Assembly: GCA_037178855.1 (NCBI GenBank)
Contig: JASJZC010000002.1
Location: forward strand, 2,480,001-2,544,000
Length of the DNA: 64,000 nt
Origin: Oscheius sp. JU75
Taxonomy: Eukaryota; Nematoda; Chromadorea; Rhabditida; Rhabditidae
Reading direction: 5' to 3'
Part shown: positions 32,563-43,842 of the stretch, piece by piece
How the letters are laid out: each line of letters opens with the position of its first letter
How positions within the stretch are numbered: the stretch's first letter is position 1
Position numbers and translations under genes: made by a program
Notes under the pieces: model-generated
Told to the model about the DNA's origin: nothing
Seen by the model: only the letters and a program-made list of their open reading frames with translations
Databases searched by the model: none

Positions 32563-33092
32563 ATGCTAACTATTCTTCTCTTCCTGTCTCTATAAGTTTC
32601 ACTCTGAATATCAATTTTTTAAGTTTTGTAGCCTCCCCGCTATATTCTCCATGTCAGCAAACGAAAAACTGATCAGCTGCTGCCAGAAAGACCCAGAGAT
32701 TGACCGGTACTGTGCCGATAAGTACTGTCAGATACCTCAGATCGCTGCCCATAGTGTACGAAAACATTTTTCCAAAGAGAAATGGCGGATTCAGGTCTTC
32801 CCATTCATCGCAGAATGCTCTCCCAGAGGCAATACTGTCCAGAGGATATGGGACTGTGTCTCTTCAAGGTATGATCACACTCAGTGCTGTCTGAATCACG
32901 TAAGTTTAAAAAATATTATAAATGAGCCTACCTTAGGGCGTTCTACCACTCTGTCTGCCATATTGTAACGCTGTAGGATCTGTTCCTACAGACATGCTCA
33001 AGTACGGCATCTGTGTCGGGGAGTTCGAGAAGTTCCGTGTCTGTTTTCGCTCCTACCTCCAGCACAATCCGAGCATTCGGGGTGATAATTAA
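32563..33092 (+). CDS. Secreted nematode DB-module protein, shorter paralogue
   Basis: Exons: 32563-32585, 32632-32755, 32795-32899, 32937-33092; 135 aa. The first exon is only 23 nt and, joined at CT|GTCTCT, completes a signal peptide MLTILLFLLPAIFS. The module reads LISCCQKDPEIDRYCADKYC, IAECSPRGNTVQRIWDC, YDHTQCCLNHGVLPLCLPYC, VGEFEKFRVCF, ending NPSIRGDN, aligned with HPNINGDT of the neighbour. Exon boundaries inside the module correspond to those of the upstream gene, so this is a tandem duplicate lacking the Gln-rich region. The donor of intron 1 (GTCTCT) is weak, and the start was chosen because it is the only one that gives a signal peptide. An internal ATG just after the acceptor would give a leaderless protein. 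Confidence 0.82.
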
Positions 33093-33855
33093 ATAAACTC
33101 TTCGGGTTTTCAAAAATTGTAAAGACCAGCTTTGAGGATTCTTCCTAAGAACCAGTAGTCATGAATAGCCTCTCCCGAATAACAATGTCTTCTCTGGTCC
33201 AAGAGTAACAGCGATATGACCCTTCAGCTGTTGTGATTCTGTCGTAAACAGGCTTATGTTACCTGCCAACAAGACTGTCACCTTTTCAAAATTCAAATTC
33301 TACCATTCATCAAAAGCCACTTTATATTCCCAAAAAAAGAAAAGTTGTTCCTAGTTTTCTGTCAGCTGCTGTCAACGAAACCGACGGATGTTCTTCTGTG
33401 ACTCAGGAAGCAGAGCCTGAGCTGTCATGTCGAGAGAACCAGACAGTTGGTAATAAAGAAAAGAAGCTGTACTCCCCCAAGAATCGAATGCAACACTAGA
33501 TGAATTGGTTCTTTCATCACACTGAAACGGTCACAGACACAAAGATAACACGTATGCGAGAATGAATCCTGGAGGGATAGGCAGACCCCTTCGGGTCAGA
33601 ATTGGCTATATAAATACGAGTAAGGGGGAACAGGTGGTGGGAATAAATAAAGTTATAAGTAAATCTACTCTGAACTGTGTACAAAAATTGGCATTTTAGT
33701 CGAAAAACGATCGGAAATAGGGGATATTTGTGCAAAAAAAGGACAAGGCTTGAGATACCGAGCGAGACGATGGATCACCGAGAGAGTAATTGAGCTGACT
33801 AGACGGGGTATTTGGACTCGGGCGCCAGTCGGTCAAAGAGCTGAACAAGGGCTGA
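33093..33855. other. Intergenic region between convergent genes
   Basis: AATAAA at 33092-33097 overlaps the stop codon of the DB gene on plus. No coding exon is seen; frames near 33517-33878 on minus are CT-derived or lie in the 3' flank of the GOT1 gene. Confidence 0.4.
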
Positions 33856-35191
33856 TTATTTGGAAGGGATAGGCTCATTCTCCGGGGCGAGGAGGTTCAA
33901 AAGCTGAAGATTCTAGGTGTTTTTGTAGGGGGATGAGGAGAATGAGCCAAAATGGGAGAGAAAAAGAAGTAGACTAACCTGTCTGAGTCCGGGAAGATAT
34001 GTGATAGTATTTACGCCGGGAATGCTTCGCAGCAGATTCACGAGGCCGGGCAAGAAGCCGCTGAAATGAATATTTGAATTTTTTGGTTTAGAATAAGGGG
34101 TTTGCCTATTATTTTCGTACAAACTCGACCGAGTAACCTTGTGCCAACTTGAAAAGTTTCAGTGTTTCACGACTCGACTTCTCAACTCTAATCCTGGATA
34201 AACTTTAACAAAACACTGCAGACGTTTGTGCCGTAGTCGGACGCCTTTTGCTTATTGCAAAAATAGGACAAAGGAGATTCAGATCGTTACATGTGGCTCT
34301 CACACAGCTCAATAGATTCAGGAGATTTTACGTTGAAAGTCTGCGATAGGCTCCGCGGTCACATGGCTTAAAAACTGGCATATCTCGGTAAATGTGAAAC
34401 ACGCTTTTCCGGAGTCATCGTTTTCGAAATTTCTCCTGTTTTTCGGGAAGGTTTACAGTTTTCTTCTAGTCTTTTTGACTACGGTAATAATTTTAAGAAA
34501 AAAAAGGCAGTGGTTACTATTTATTCAGTATTTTGATGCTAGTAATTAATTTTATTTTTTCCATGGTTAGTGTCTAACATTGTCGCAAAACGACTGTGAC
34601 GAACATACGGTAGAAACTACGAATTTTCGACCAATTTTGCTCGCTTACACGGGCCAGGCACAAAAGAACGCTGTTTACTGTCTTCTAGGTTCGCAAAATT
34701 GTGTAGCTTTAGCACAGAAGACAAATGAGGTCTTTTGTCTTGCAAAGAAGAAAAATGTACTCACCCAAAAAGTAGAATGAAGCCCCAGATCTCGAGAACG
34801 ATGCCGATTAGCGGATAGCCAAAAAGAGCGATAAAAATTCCTGTAAATTACTTTGATTTACATAGAAAAAGGACAAGAATCACCTCCAAAGAAGAGACAG
34901 CTTCCTTTCAACTTTCTGGCTTCGAAGAAGAACACGGCCGTTCGTTGGAAACCAATAATACATACAATTCCGGCAACGAACAGGATCTGAATGAAATTTT
35001 GTTGAAAAGTGAAAGAATTCTAACATTTCCAATTGTCAGAAGAGCCGCGTCGAGGAAGAGAAGAATGCCTAGGAAGATGAAAAATGATCCGAATGCGGTC
35101 AATCCCACACCAATCTCTGAAAATTGTGCTTTTGCCGATGGAAATCGAAGAAAGTCTTACGTTTCGTCGTGCTCACTTCAAAATTCATCAT
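33856..35191 (-). CDS. GOT1-type Golgi transport protein
   Basis: Exons on minus: 35191-35161, 35116-35025, 34986-34884, 34840-34765, 34060-33979, 33912-33856; 441 nt, 146 aa, close to human GOLT1B. Four short hydrophobic segments are in the expected places: IGVGLTAFGSFFIFLGILLF, NILFVAGIVCIIGFQRTAVF, FGGIFIALFGYPLIGIVLEI and WGFILLFGGFLPG. The family hallmarks GxGLTxFG, DxALLxIGN, GxPLIGxxxE and the final LxSIPGVxxxxxLPG are all present. GOT1 proteins act in ER-Golgi membrane traffic at early Golgi compartments. The penultimate intron (34061-34764) is 704 nt while all others are 36-66 nt. Two adjacent ATG codons start the protein. It is divergent from WDHD1, 843 bp away. Confidence 0.92.
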
Positions 35192-36034
35192 TTTTTCCTG
35201 CTGCTACCCGCCTCTTGAGCCGCTAGAGGGGTCTGAAATCTTGAATCTTGAGAAACATGTAAAAGAGAGGGCGAGAAAATTAGTGAAAAATACTGAGGAG
35301 CCGGAAAAGATGCTAAAAATCCCACTAATCTAGAACAAAAATGCGAAAACAAGTCATTTTTTGGAGTCAAAAAGCCTGAAAATTTGTTTGCTTAGCAGCT
35401 GGAAGAAGAGGCTGGTTTTCACTGACGTGTCACGGGAAACTGCGTACGCAGCTGACTTGGATGATCTGCCACCGGTCGGGAGCGATCTAGCAGATTTTGA
35501 GACGGATTGTGGACACGTTTACAGGTGGACCTTGTGAAATGGGATATTTTAAAACGATTGAAGTAGTAAAAGGACGGAAAACAAGGTGAAGAAATCCCTT
35601 GAGGTAGAAAAACGAGTCCTCAGACAGTTGTGCATCCATTTTTGCCGAAAACACGCCATTATCATCAGATTCGTAACAGCTAGTCAGGAAAGTGAGGGAA
35701 AGAGAGACTAAAATTAGCAAAAGCTATGGTAAAAATACTATCAGAACAACTTTTCGAGAGGTTTTCTTTATCCTTTTTACTACCAATTTATACTGCTTGG
35801 CAAGCTAAATGTTGTAATTGTTTGTGTGATTATTTTTAGAGGAAAAAATATCACAAATTGGGCTGGGAAACGGAAGAATATGGAGCAAGTTCCGCTGAAA
35901 AGAAACTCAAATCTTGAAGTATTCGCGCGCTAATTTGTGCGGGAAAATAACCGCGAAAGATAAGTTTTTGTTCGGCCAGTTTTCTCGATTTCTCCCTCCA
36001 GTCTCCTTCCCACTATAAAATACTAATTTTCAAC
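35192..36034. other. Divergent promoter region (GOT1 / WDHD1)
   Basis: The 843-bp spacer between two head-to-head genes. No exon is supported on either strand; small frames are antisense noise. AT-rich tracts near 35830-35900 and a TATAAAAT string at 36014-36021, about 14 nt before the WDHD1 ATG, which is too close for a classical TATA element. Confidence 0.4.
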
Positions 36035-39000
36035 ATGTCTGCTGCCACGTTCAGCGACATTAGAAGTCTACACGGGCCAGGAGCCATCTCGGTCGTCGGC
36101 GACAGAAAAGGCAGTCATGCAAACACAGTAAGTTCCATTTTGTGAATTTTCTTACACGATTTGCCAGTTTATAACGTGCGGAACAGACGGAACACTCTAC
36201 GTTTGGGACGAGAAAACGTTCACAACCGAGAAGAGCTCAGCAGATGTGAAGAATGTTGGCGAGCAGACCTATTCCATCGTCTCTTGGCATGTAAGCCACA
36301 TTTCAACCCAAAATTGAACTATTTCCAGGGAAATAACGTTTATTTCGGCTACCTAGAGATGGATTTGATCAGTGGGATGGACAAAAAACGCGTCGGGATG
36401 GCCAGCCTCGACAATCTCGAAGAAATCACGCCTCTGATGACCTTCAATCTCGAGCCCACTTGTATCGATGCCAGCGAAGACTTCTTGGTCGCAGGAAGCA
36501 GGTAGTCCGTCTGGGTTCTCTAGGGAAATGGCTCATTTTTAAGCGAATTCATCATCAAAGTGACGAAACATAAAGATGGAGACGCCTTGGCCAATGTCGA
36601 AGTAGATGGAGAGGTTTTGTGCGTGAAAATTGATCCCAAAGAGGAGGTATGACTAATTTGATGATTTTTCCACAACGCGACCCTTTTCAGTTCCTTGCCG
36701 CAGCCATTTCCGATGGCTCCATCATCATTCTCAATCTCCAAGAGGCCACAGAGGAAGAAACTCCCCAAGTCACAAAAATAGCCGCTGTTTTCCCTGCCGT
36801 CAACACGATCAGCGTCGAAAGTCCACGCGCGGAGATGTCCTGGAGCCGAAATGGAGACTTTCTTTACGTTCCCAGCACCGGAACCATTAAGACAATTGAC
36901 AGAAGGGACTGGACAGTCGACTCGGATATTCTCAAGGCTCCAGGAAGAGAACTGGACCACTTCTCTGTCTGCTCCCTGTCTCCGTGTGGACGGATCCTGG
37001 TTGCGAGCACTATGAATCGTCACATCTGTCTCTGGAATCTGTCCGATCAAACCTTTATCGCACAGTACGAATACAATCGCAACAGTCCTGGAAAGACCTT
37101 CGTCACGGGACTCCATTTCGCGTCATTCGACACCCGGAGTGTCATCGTCGTGGACTCGAATGAGGGCATGTGTCTGGTGAAGAATGCTGTCCCAATCAAG
37201 CTACAGAAGCCGGAGAGTCGGGAGCAGGTGGAGGTGGGTCTTTGAAACATTTTTGTCTACCGAGCCTAATTTGCTTTTGATGCGTGACACTATTAACTGG
37301 GAAGTAAGGAAAACAAACGCGTAGGACTGAAAAAATCTGTCTGAAAGCGGTTTTGAGAGTTCAGTGAAAGTACAAAACTCTTCCCGGGAATCAAACCTGA
37401 CCGTCGCCCGGGCTGGTCCCGTTGGCTTCTAAAATTGCGAAAACATCTATAAACAGGTGAAGGACATTGGCAGTTTTCAGACCGAGATTGCCAAGAAGAG
37501 AAAACAAATTTTGGACTCTGACGAGGAGGAAGATAACGACGAACCGAAAAGACCCGGCAGTTTCCTGGACGACGCGGCAGATGAAGATACTAGACGTAAT
37601 TTTAAATTTTTATAGCAAAAATCATAAAATTGCAGTTTCCATCGACATCGGAGCAATCAAGAAAAAGTTCGGCTACACGAATCAGTCAAGCCTGGACGAC
37701 TATTTTGACAAGGACGGCGCCGAAAAAGAACTATTAACTGACTTCGGGGGCCTCGAGAAGAGTGGTCCCGTGGTCCAGAAGGTGACCCAGATTGTCGAGT
37801 ACGAGCCTCCAGCAATTCCCAACCATTTCGCCTCGGGCTCGACGCCGCGAAATGCCGGCTCACGATATCTTAAGTGGAATGGCTTTGGGATGATACGAAG
37901 CGTCCAGGACGATGATGCGAACAATATTGAAGTTTGTCACATTTTTCAATACAAAAAAGGTCTAGATCGAATTCCACAACGCGAGCATTCATTCCGAGAT
38001 AATTTTCGAGAATACGGCCAACTACAGTCTCGGAGATCTCTCGGATGAGGCTATCGCACTGGCCAACACGGTCAACACCGAGGATTCTGAGGAAATGGCC
38101 GAACTGTGGGTCCATCATGTGACGGCCTGGGACAGCTCTAACCGCAAATGGACCACGAATCTTCCGAAGGGAGAGAATCCCGTCGATATCTTGGTATTTC
38201 CTAAAATTTGAAAAATTCAAGGAAAACTCAGGTGTCGCGGAAGATGGTCACAGTGCTGACCGATCAGCGAAATCTGAGAGTCTTCACTCTCCAGGGAACA
38301 CAGCGCTGTGTTATCGCCCATCCAGGACCCTCGTTGACTGCGTGCTGCTTCGAGACACGAGTAGCCGTCGTCTCCCTGGCTGGAAGCGAGTATTTCGAAA
38401 AGGAGAGGAGAAAGGCACAACATAATGTGAGTTTCAAGCTGATATTCGGCTATACAAGATTGGCTGTCGTCCCCTTGGGCCAAGTTTCTTCTTAAAATTA
38501 AATTAGCCACTTTGGTAATCTTTTTAAGGCCTTTACTTCTCTGAATAGCCTGCTGAAGGGAATCAAACAAAAAAACTCGGGTCTTACAGACCGTAATCGG
38601 CGCAGACAGCGCCAGACTGTCTGTCGGTGTGGCTCAGTCGGTAAGAGGGCGGACTGCGGACCATATAACCCAGATTCGAATGCCCGAGATAATAATCCTT
38701 ATTTTTTTTACTATAAGGCTCTTGTAAAAATTTTATAAATCATTTTAGGAAACTTTCTAATGTCTTCTTTTCAAAATTACTTGTTTAAATAATTTCAGAA
38801 ACCTTTGAAATCTTTATTTTTCAGTACATCGCCACCGTCTACAACCTCGACCCTCGGCGCTGGTTCCAGTCCCAATCCAATGTCTCCACAGTCAATGTGC
38901 CTGTGAAGCCGGGAGAGACGATCATCTGGACCGGCTATACCAGTGAGGGCAAGCTCTGTGTGGTCGACTCTTCATGCGAGTTTCGTTTTTTTCTTTTTTA

Positions 39001-40622
39001 CGACAAAAATCTTGCAGACTCGGTACGAATCCTGACCCACGGAGGCTTCTGGCTCCCAATCTTCGAGGGATCCTCGATCAGTCGTTCCAAATCAGACGCC
39101 TTTTGGCCGATTGCCGTCATGGACGGGGCGCAAAAGCAGTTCCGCTACTTGTACTGTCGCGGCTCGAAATATCCGCTAATTTCGCTCAAGTTGACCCCGA
39201 CTATTGTTCCCTGGCAGCTACCCCTATGTCAGCCGGAGGCTGAAAAGTCGAAATACGAGGAGGAGCTGCTGCTAAACGAGCTGGATCAGAGCGAGGCTCA
39301 GAGGACCGGCGCCGAGGTCAATGTAGGTTACTGTCTGTTAAAAAATTTTTCTTTTTCAGTCCCTGATGGCCAAACACCTCCAGTGCATCGTGAAACTCTT
39401 CGCCCTGTCCTGCAAGAGTGAGCGCGAAACTCGAGCCTACGAGCTGGCCCAGCTCGTCTCTTCAACGAAGGGTATCCAGGCTCTGGTCAATTTTGCCTCA
39501 AAGTCGAGAAGGAATGTTCTCTCCGAAAAGATTGCCGTCTTTGGACGTGACAACGAGGCTGCCTCCTCAGTTAGACAGGACGACTTTCTGGCCCCGAAAC
39601 GCGTCATTATGGCTCGAAGATCCACAGCCATAGCCACAGAAACGATCGTCAGCTCACAGCAGGATATTTTCGCGGATTCGCAGGATCCCGAGAGTGAGAT
39701 GGGTTCCATTAGAGGCACACTGGATCTCGATGTTTCGATGCAGTCCTCCCCGGTCAGGACTTTTTCGAAGAATCCTTTCAAGGTAGGAGCTTGTTGTTTA
39801 TTCAAAACTAAGGAGACAATCAAAGATATTGAGCGACAAGAATCACAAAGAAACACTGACGAAGATGGTGACGGAATGGAACCCATGAGACATTGCCTTA
39901 GACGGAGAGGTTAATTATTGACAGGCTGACGCAAACCATAGAAGGGTAAGGATGAGTAGACCTGATCGATATTACCGGCATAGGAGGCGACAGATTGGCA
40001 GAGATGTGATCTGAAGAATACTGATGACATATATGAGATAAAGAGAACTGCTTGGGTGTGACAGGAAAGAAGACTTCCGGCAAGAACGTAATATTATGGG
40101 TAGCTTTTGTGTCAGTTTGTCGGTTTAAAGTTTAAGACCATCTTATCTGCAGGCCATAATATAGTAACAGACAGACAAAAGTAGGAAAAGAACAGGACTG
40201 ACAAAGACAAATAGATAGTCGTTAGACATGTTTTTCCGTTTCAGAGATCCGCCGAGCCGACGCAGGAATCGAGCAGCAGCTCACGGTCCGTTTTCGATCA
40301 CCTCGAGGAATCATTCGAAAACCCCCGAAAACGAACACGCGAAGAGACAGCAAGCAACCCTGCACCTGCCGGAAAACAGACCAAGTTGGACTTCGGCAAA
40401 GGAAAAGAGAACAAGTTAGTTTTGTGAATATTTTGAAACCTGTCCTGAATTTTTAGGCTGAATCCCTACGCGATGTGGCTCGAAGAGAATGAAGACAGTC
40501 TGAAGAAAACCTTCTCCGGCGATGTGGCCGATTTCGAGAAGTTCTGCGTCGGGCAGTTTCGCATTCTCCCTGCGGCTCAGAAGAAAATCTTGAAGGACCG
40601 AATCGAGGCTTTGTCCACCTGA
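36035..40622 (+). CDS. WDHD1 / CTF4 / And-1 replisome hub
   Basis: Fourteen exons total 3108 nt, 1035 aa (exon starts 36035, 36168, 36329, 36544, 36691, 37457, 37636, 37966, 38232, 38825, 39018, 39360, 40245, 40457). The N-terminal half is a WD40 propeller (FITCGTDGTLYVWDEK, SPCGRILVASTMNRHICLWN), then an acidic linker (DSDEEEDND). The middle carries the SepB-type propeller: LKWNGFGMIR, VEFHNASI-like segment, AELWVHHVTAWDSSNRKWTT, KPGETIIWTGYTSEGKLCVV, then LPLCQPEAEK. The tail has a charged region and a final KLNPYAMWLEENED helix rather than a clear HMG box. CTF4 trimers couple the CMG helicase to DNA polymerase alpha. Intron 38976-39017 begins GC and is 42 nt, so reading through it keeps frame; the WDHD1 alignment favours removal. 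Intron 38427-38824 carries a tRNA-like sequence. Confidence 0.93.
38624..38710 (+). other. tRNA-like (pol III promoter-like) sequence inside a WDHD1 intron
   Basis: gtggctcagtcgg (38628-38641) looks like a tRNA A box, gattcgaatgcc (38673-38684) like a B box, and a run of eight T at 38702-38709 like a pol III terminator. The spacing A-to-B fits a tRNA gene, but acceptor, anticodon and T stems do not pair, so it is a decayed tRNA or tRNA-derived SINE fragment, not a working tRNA. Confidence 0.45.
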
Positions 40623-40983
40623 AAGCCTTGTCATTTTATGCATTTTGATGCCCATTTTCTGTAGAAACAACTCAGTCTCAATCTAATGTGTTTCTGATAA
40701 GAGTAGAGTGACAGAGACAGTCCCAGGGATGGAGAAAAAATGGACAGAAGGATGGGGGTGAGGGTACACGATAGACAAATTATGCGAGATCAGCGAGAGA
40801 AAGAGAGACGGAGCAGTAGACAGTTGAAGAGATAAAGAGTGAAGCCCCTTGACTGAACTAGACGACAGAGTGACCAATAATTACGTTGACAAGGTAAAAG
40901 TTCCGCGAAAACAAAAAGAGCAGAACAAGGAAATTGACCATAAAGGGTTTTAGTCTCAACAAAAAACTGAACATAGTTGTACT

Positions 40984-42033
40984 TTAAAGTTCAAAGATAT
41001 CGTCGTCAGCATTGACACGGTCCTGGAGGCGGAAGGCGTCGACGGTGGCACGCAGGTAGCCATAGTGGAACTCACTCCAGTCCTTTTCCTGGGATTTCTT
41101 CAGCGAATCGATGTCCAGATGGGTTTGGAGCATGCATTGGACTCGAAATTCAGATAGAGTAGTCCATTGAATTGAGGTCAGGGGATGACGGTGGCCATTG
41201 ATTGAAGGTGACGAAGTCTGGGAAGTTCCGCTGGCACCAGTTCTGGACGGCGTTGTGAATGAGGAGTTACGAACGTGAGCGGTGTTTTATGGGAAATTCG
41301 ACGCTCTGGGACGGGATTTTCCGTGAAGATCGTAGGAAATGGGACGCGCGTTGGCCGGTGGCTCAACGACGCGTAAACTGGCAGCGTTTCCTCTCCCAAA
41401 AGAGGCTGTGCTCAGTTTATGTTGCCCGTCGGGCGTAAGGTGGTCCGTCGGACGTGTATCAGATCACTTCGGTGAAGTGTCTAGGGTTGACTTCACGGCT
41501 CGGTGAGCACGTGGGGGTTCTTTTTATTCGGCCCCCAAATGAGGAGTTACGACGGCCGAGTCGTAACCTCAAGGTGCTCGATCTGCTGGTTAGGCTAGAT
41601 CGAGGTCTTATTACTAGAAAAGCGCCCTCTTTCTTCAAACAAAATTTATTCAGCCTTGGGACTCGATAGGACCAACAATCTGATAATAGACGGGTAACTC
41701 AACAGGGGGAACAGAAGAAACAATAAATAAAAACTCTCGACTCTAGATCGAGCGAAAGAGAAACCGAACAACCACAAAAAAAAACCAGGAAATTCAAACG
41801 GTGGCGTTCCGCGCGTAAAACAGAATGGTTACGGTGTGGCGGGTCTTTGAAAAGTGAAATATGACGGGAAGGACGAAAACGTTGTGGTTGTTTTAGGTAG
41901 AGTAATGAGGATAAAATATCATAGAAATACCGGCTATGTGACATGTGCTTGAGAGGGGGCGCCCCTTCTTGTTGGCAGCACCAACGTCTTTTCTTGAAGT
42001 GTTTCTTGGCCCAGGGCAAAAGTTGAGTCCTCA
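40984..42033 (-). pseudogene. Mariner/Tc-type transposase remnant, frameshifted and interrupted
   Basis: On minus, 42033-41942 reads LLPWAKKHFKKRRWCCQQEG then AP, the second-Asp block of mariner-type transposases (usually WxFQQDGAPAH). The sequence then resumes at 41258 with HNAVQNWCQRNFPDFVTFNQ, WPPSSPDLNSMDYSI (the classic W-P-x-S-P-D-L-N block) and, after a stop and frameshift at about 41160, FRVQCMLQTHLDIDSLKKSQ, DWSEFHYGYLRATVDAF, ending at TAA 40986-40984. The aspartate of QQDG is Glu here. The N-terminal DNA-binding half is missing. So this is a dead DDE-type element fragment. A 678-bp insertion separates the two parts. Confidence 0.8.
41259..41936. mobile_element. 678-bp insertion in the transposase remnant, 5-bp target duplication
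   Basis: The transposase reading breaks and resumes across this block, and tgtga is present at both junctions (41254-41258 and 41937-41941), as expected for a 5-bp target-site duplication. The block has no coding capacity and no clear terminal inverted repeats. An internal copy of its left end (atgaggagttacga at 41259-41273 and again at about 41537-41551) is notable. Insertion by an unidentified element is inferred. Confidence 0.55.
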
Positions 42034-42261
42034 ACTAATCGAGATTACAAACAAGTGACCTAATCTTCAGACAGGATCTGACATGTCAATTTTTATTTAC
42101 AGTCCCGTACAGAACGTGGGGTTTGGATTGTAAGAAATCCTTTTTGTCCCTAGTAAAAATCGATTCCCTCTGCAAGAAAAAGCGAGGTCAACTGACGCTT
42201 GCCTGCTAGCTCTCGGGAAAAACAAATGACCCTCCAGTCGGGTCAATCCCAGTCCACAACA

Positions 42262-43842
42262 ATGTTTCTTCTCTTTCTTCTTCCGTGTCTCATCGTTCCA
42301 ATTCTGGCAGCCGACCGCTGCTCCGTCATTCCTCCGTCTCTCTGGTGCTCCAATTCGGATCTGATCAGCGAGTGTGGATTCAAGGAGCACTGTGATCGTT
42401 ACTCGACCGCCACGAGGAACAAACCTATCCAGTTGACTGTTTTAATCGAGGCTTTATGTCCGGACTGTCAAAACTGGATTATCCAGGAGCTGTATCCGAA
42501 GATCTATAAGAGCTTTAATGGGTTCGTCAATATCGAACTGGTTCCCTATGGAAATGCTAAAGTCGTGGTGAGTATGGGGGTTACAGAATGGGTATAGAGA
42601 CAGACAGAGGGACAGCGGCTGGTGGTCCAAAGTGCTGATTCTTTCAGCTCGATTCTTGTCCTAGTGGCAACAAGGTCCTAGGGGATAAATCAATAGATTT
42701 CTGCTGGAAAGGAAGTTTTCCTTCTCTACTCTCTGTCTCCCCGCCCCCTTAGGTTTGTTCTTGTCACGACAGAATACAGACAGGTCCGTCCGTATCTTTC
42801 AGTCTCCTTCTGATTTTCAAACCAAACTGTCCAATTAGCCTAAAAGAAGCATTTTTCCATTGGAACCTAATAAAAAATCATTCTGGAGAGAGTCAATCTC
42901 TTTTAGGGCTTCTCTAAGCAAAGCAGAAAAAGCAACATGGCTCTCAGCAGTCATAGGTTTGGAAGTTGAAAGTCCTCCAGTGAGAACTCTCAGAAAAAGA
43001 TCCTTACAGACGTTTTTCCTTTCAATAGGTGCTCAAAATTCGTTTTAAGAAATTGAAATAATGCTCAATGGTTGTATTTTTGCTATTTCCAACCGGTTTC
43101 CCTCAAACTAAAAATGCAAAACGTCAATGCCCCATGCCAGGCTCGAACTGGCGACCTTTGCATTACCTCCGACGTATAAGTACAATGCTCTAACCGACTG
43201 AGCTAATGGGGCGCAGCTGCCGCTGTTTTCGAATAGAAGGGAATGCTTGGGCGGGGGAGAAACGGGCGCATTGGGGAGAAAAGGCATCCTTTACCGGTTT
43301 CTCGTCTATGCTTCACCAATTTCAATGGGATTTCAGAATGGATCAACTGTCTGTCAACACGGGGAACAAGAATGCATGATCAACAAGTTCGAGTCGTGTC
43401 TCATCGACTCAGTTGAGGGCCAGGACCAGTTTATTCCTTTGATCTACTGCATTGAGCAAAATCTCAAGGTAAGAAGGGACAACTGCCTCTGTCACTGACT
43501 TCTTTTCAGGACGGTGTGACCTTCGACAAGGCCTCTGCCAAGTGTTTCCGGACCTATTCTGTAGGAGACGATGTCCAGCGAATGGTTCAATCCTGTCTCG
43601 TCTCCAAGCTCGGTCAGAGACTCCAAGACAAAGCAGCCGCTCGTACTGCCAACGTCTGGCCCGAGAAGCACACCCACGTCCCATGGATCCTGTTCAACAA
43701 TGTCTCTCTCTCCAGTTCCCAGATGCTGTTGAACGACGTTCCGAGTCTCATCTGTCAGTGGTATAGCGGCGACAAGGCCATTCCCTACTGCAATCAGGAC
43801 GAGAAGAAGCGCTACAAGAAGGTCTCTCACAAGAATTTCTAA
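42262..43842 (+). CDS. GILT-family lysosomal thiol reductase (copy 1)
   Basis: Exons: 42262-42567, 43337-43468, 43510-43842; 256 aa. Signal peptide MFLLFLLPCLIVPILA. The saposin-like N-terminal part (SLWCSNSDLISECGFKEHC) is followed by the redox motif EALCPDCQNWI (C-x-x-C) and the GILT signature CQHGEQECMINKFESCLID. The C-terminal part has WPEKHTHVPWILFNNVS, matching the family's 'P.W.V.NG' strand, and a basic end. GILT enzymes reduce disulfides in endo-lysosomes at low pH. I start at 42262 because it opens the signal peptide; an in-frame ATG at 42199 would put a polar stretch in front. Intron 42568-43336 (769 nt) contains a tRNA gene on the opposite strand. AATAAA at 43853-43858 follows the stop. 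Confidence 0.92.
43128..43212 (-). tRNA. tRNA-Ile(UAU) with an 11-nt intron
   Basis: Folded by hand on minus: acceptor GCCCCAT pairs fully with ATGGGGC (discriminator A), D stem GCTC/GAGC, anticodon stem TTGTA/TGCAA (one G-U), loop CTTATAA after removing an 11-nt intron placed just after position 37, T stem GCCAG/CTGGC with loop TTCGAGC. The anticodon is TAT, so isoleucine AUA codons. Intron-containing tRNA-Ile(UAU) genes are common in eukaryotes. The gene is antisense within the first intron of a GILT gene; A and B boxes are intact. Confidence 0.92.

Noticed and set aside
36520-37116. 198-codon minus-strand frame
   Set aside because: Antisense shadow of the large WD40 exon of WDHD1.
37375-37440. 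tRNA-like sequence in a WDHD1 intron on the minus strand
   Set aside because: Only a loose B-box-like string; stems do not pair and there is no A box at the right distance.
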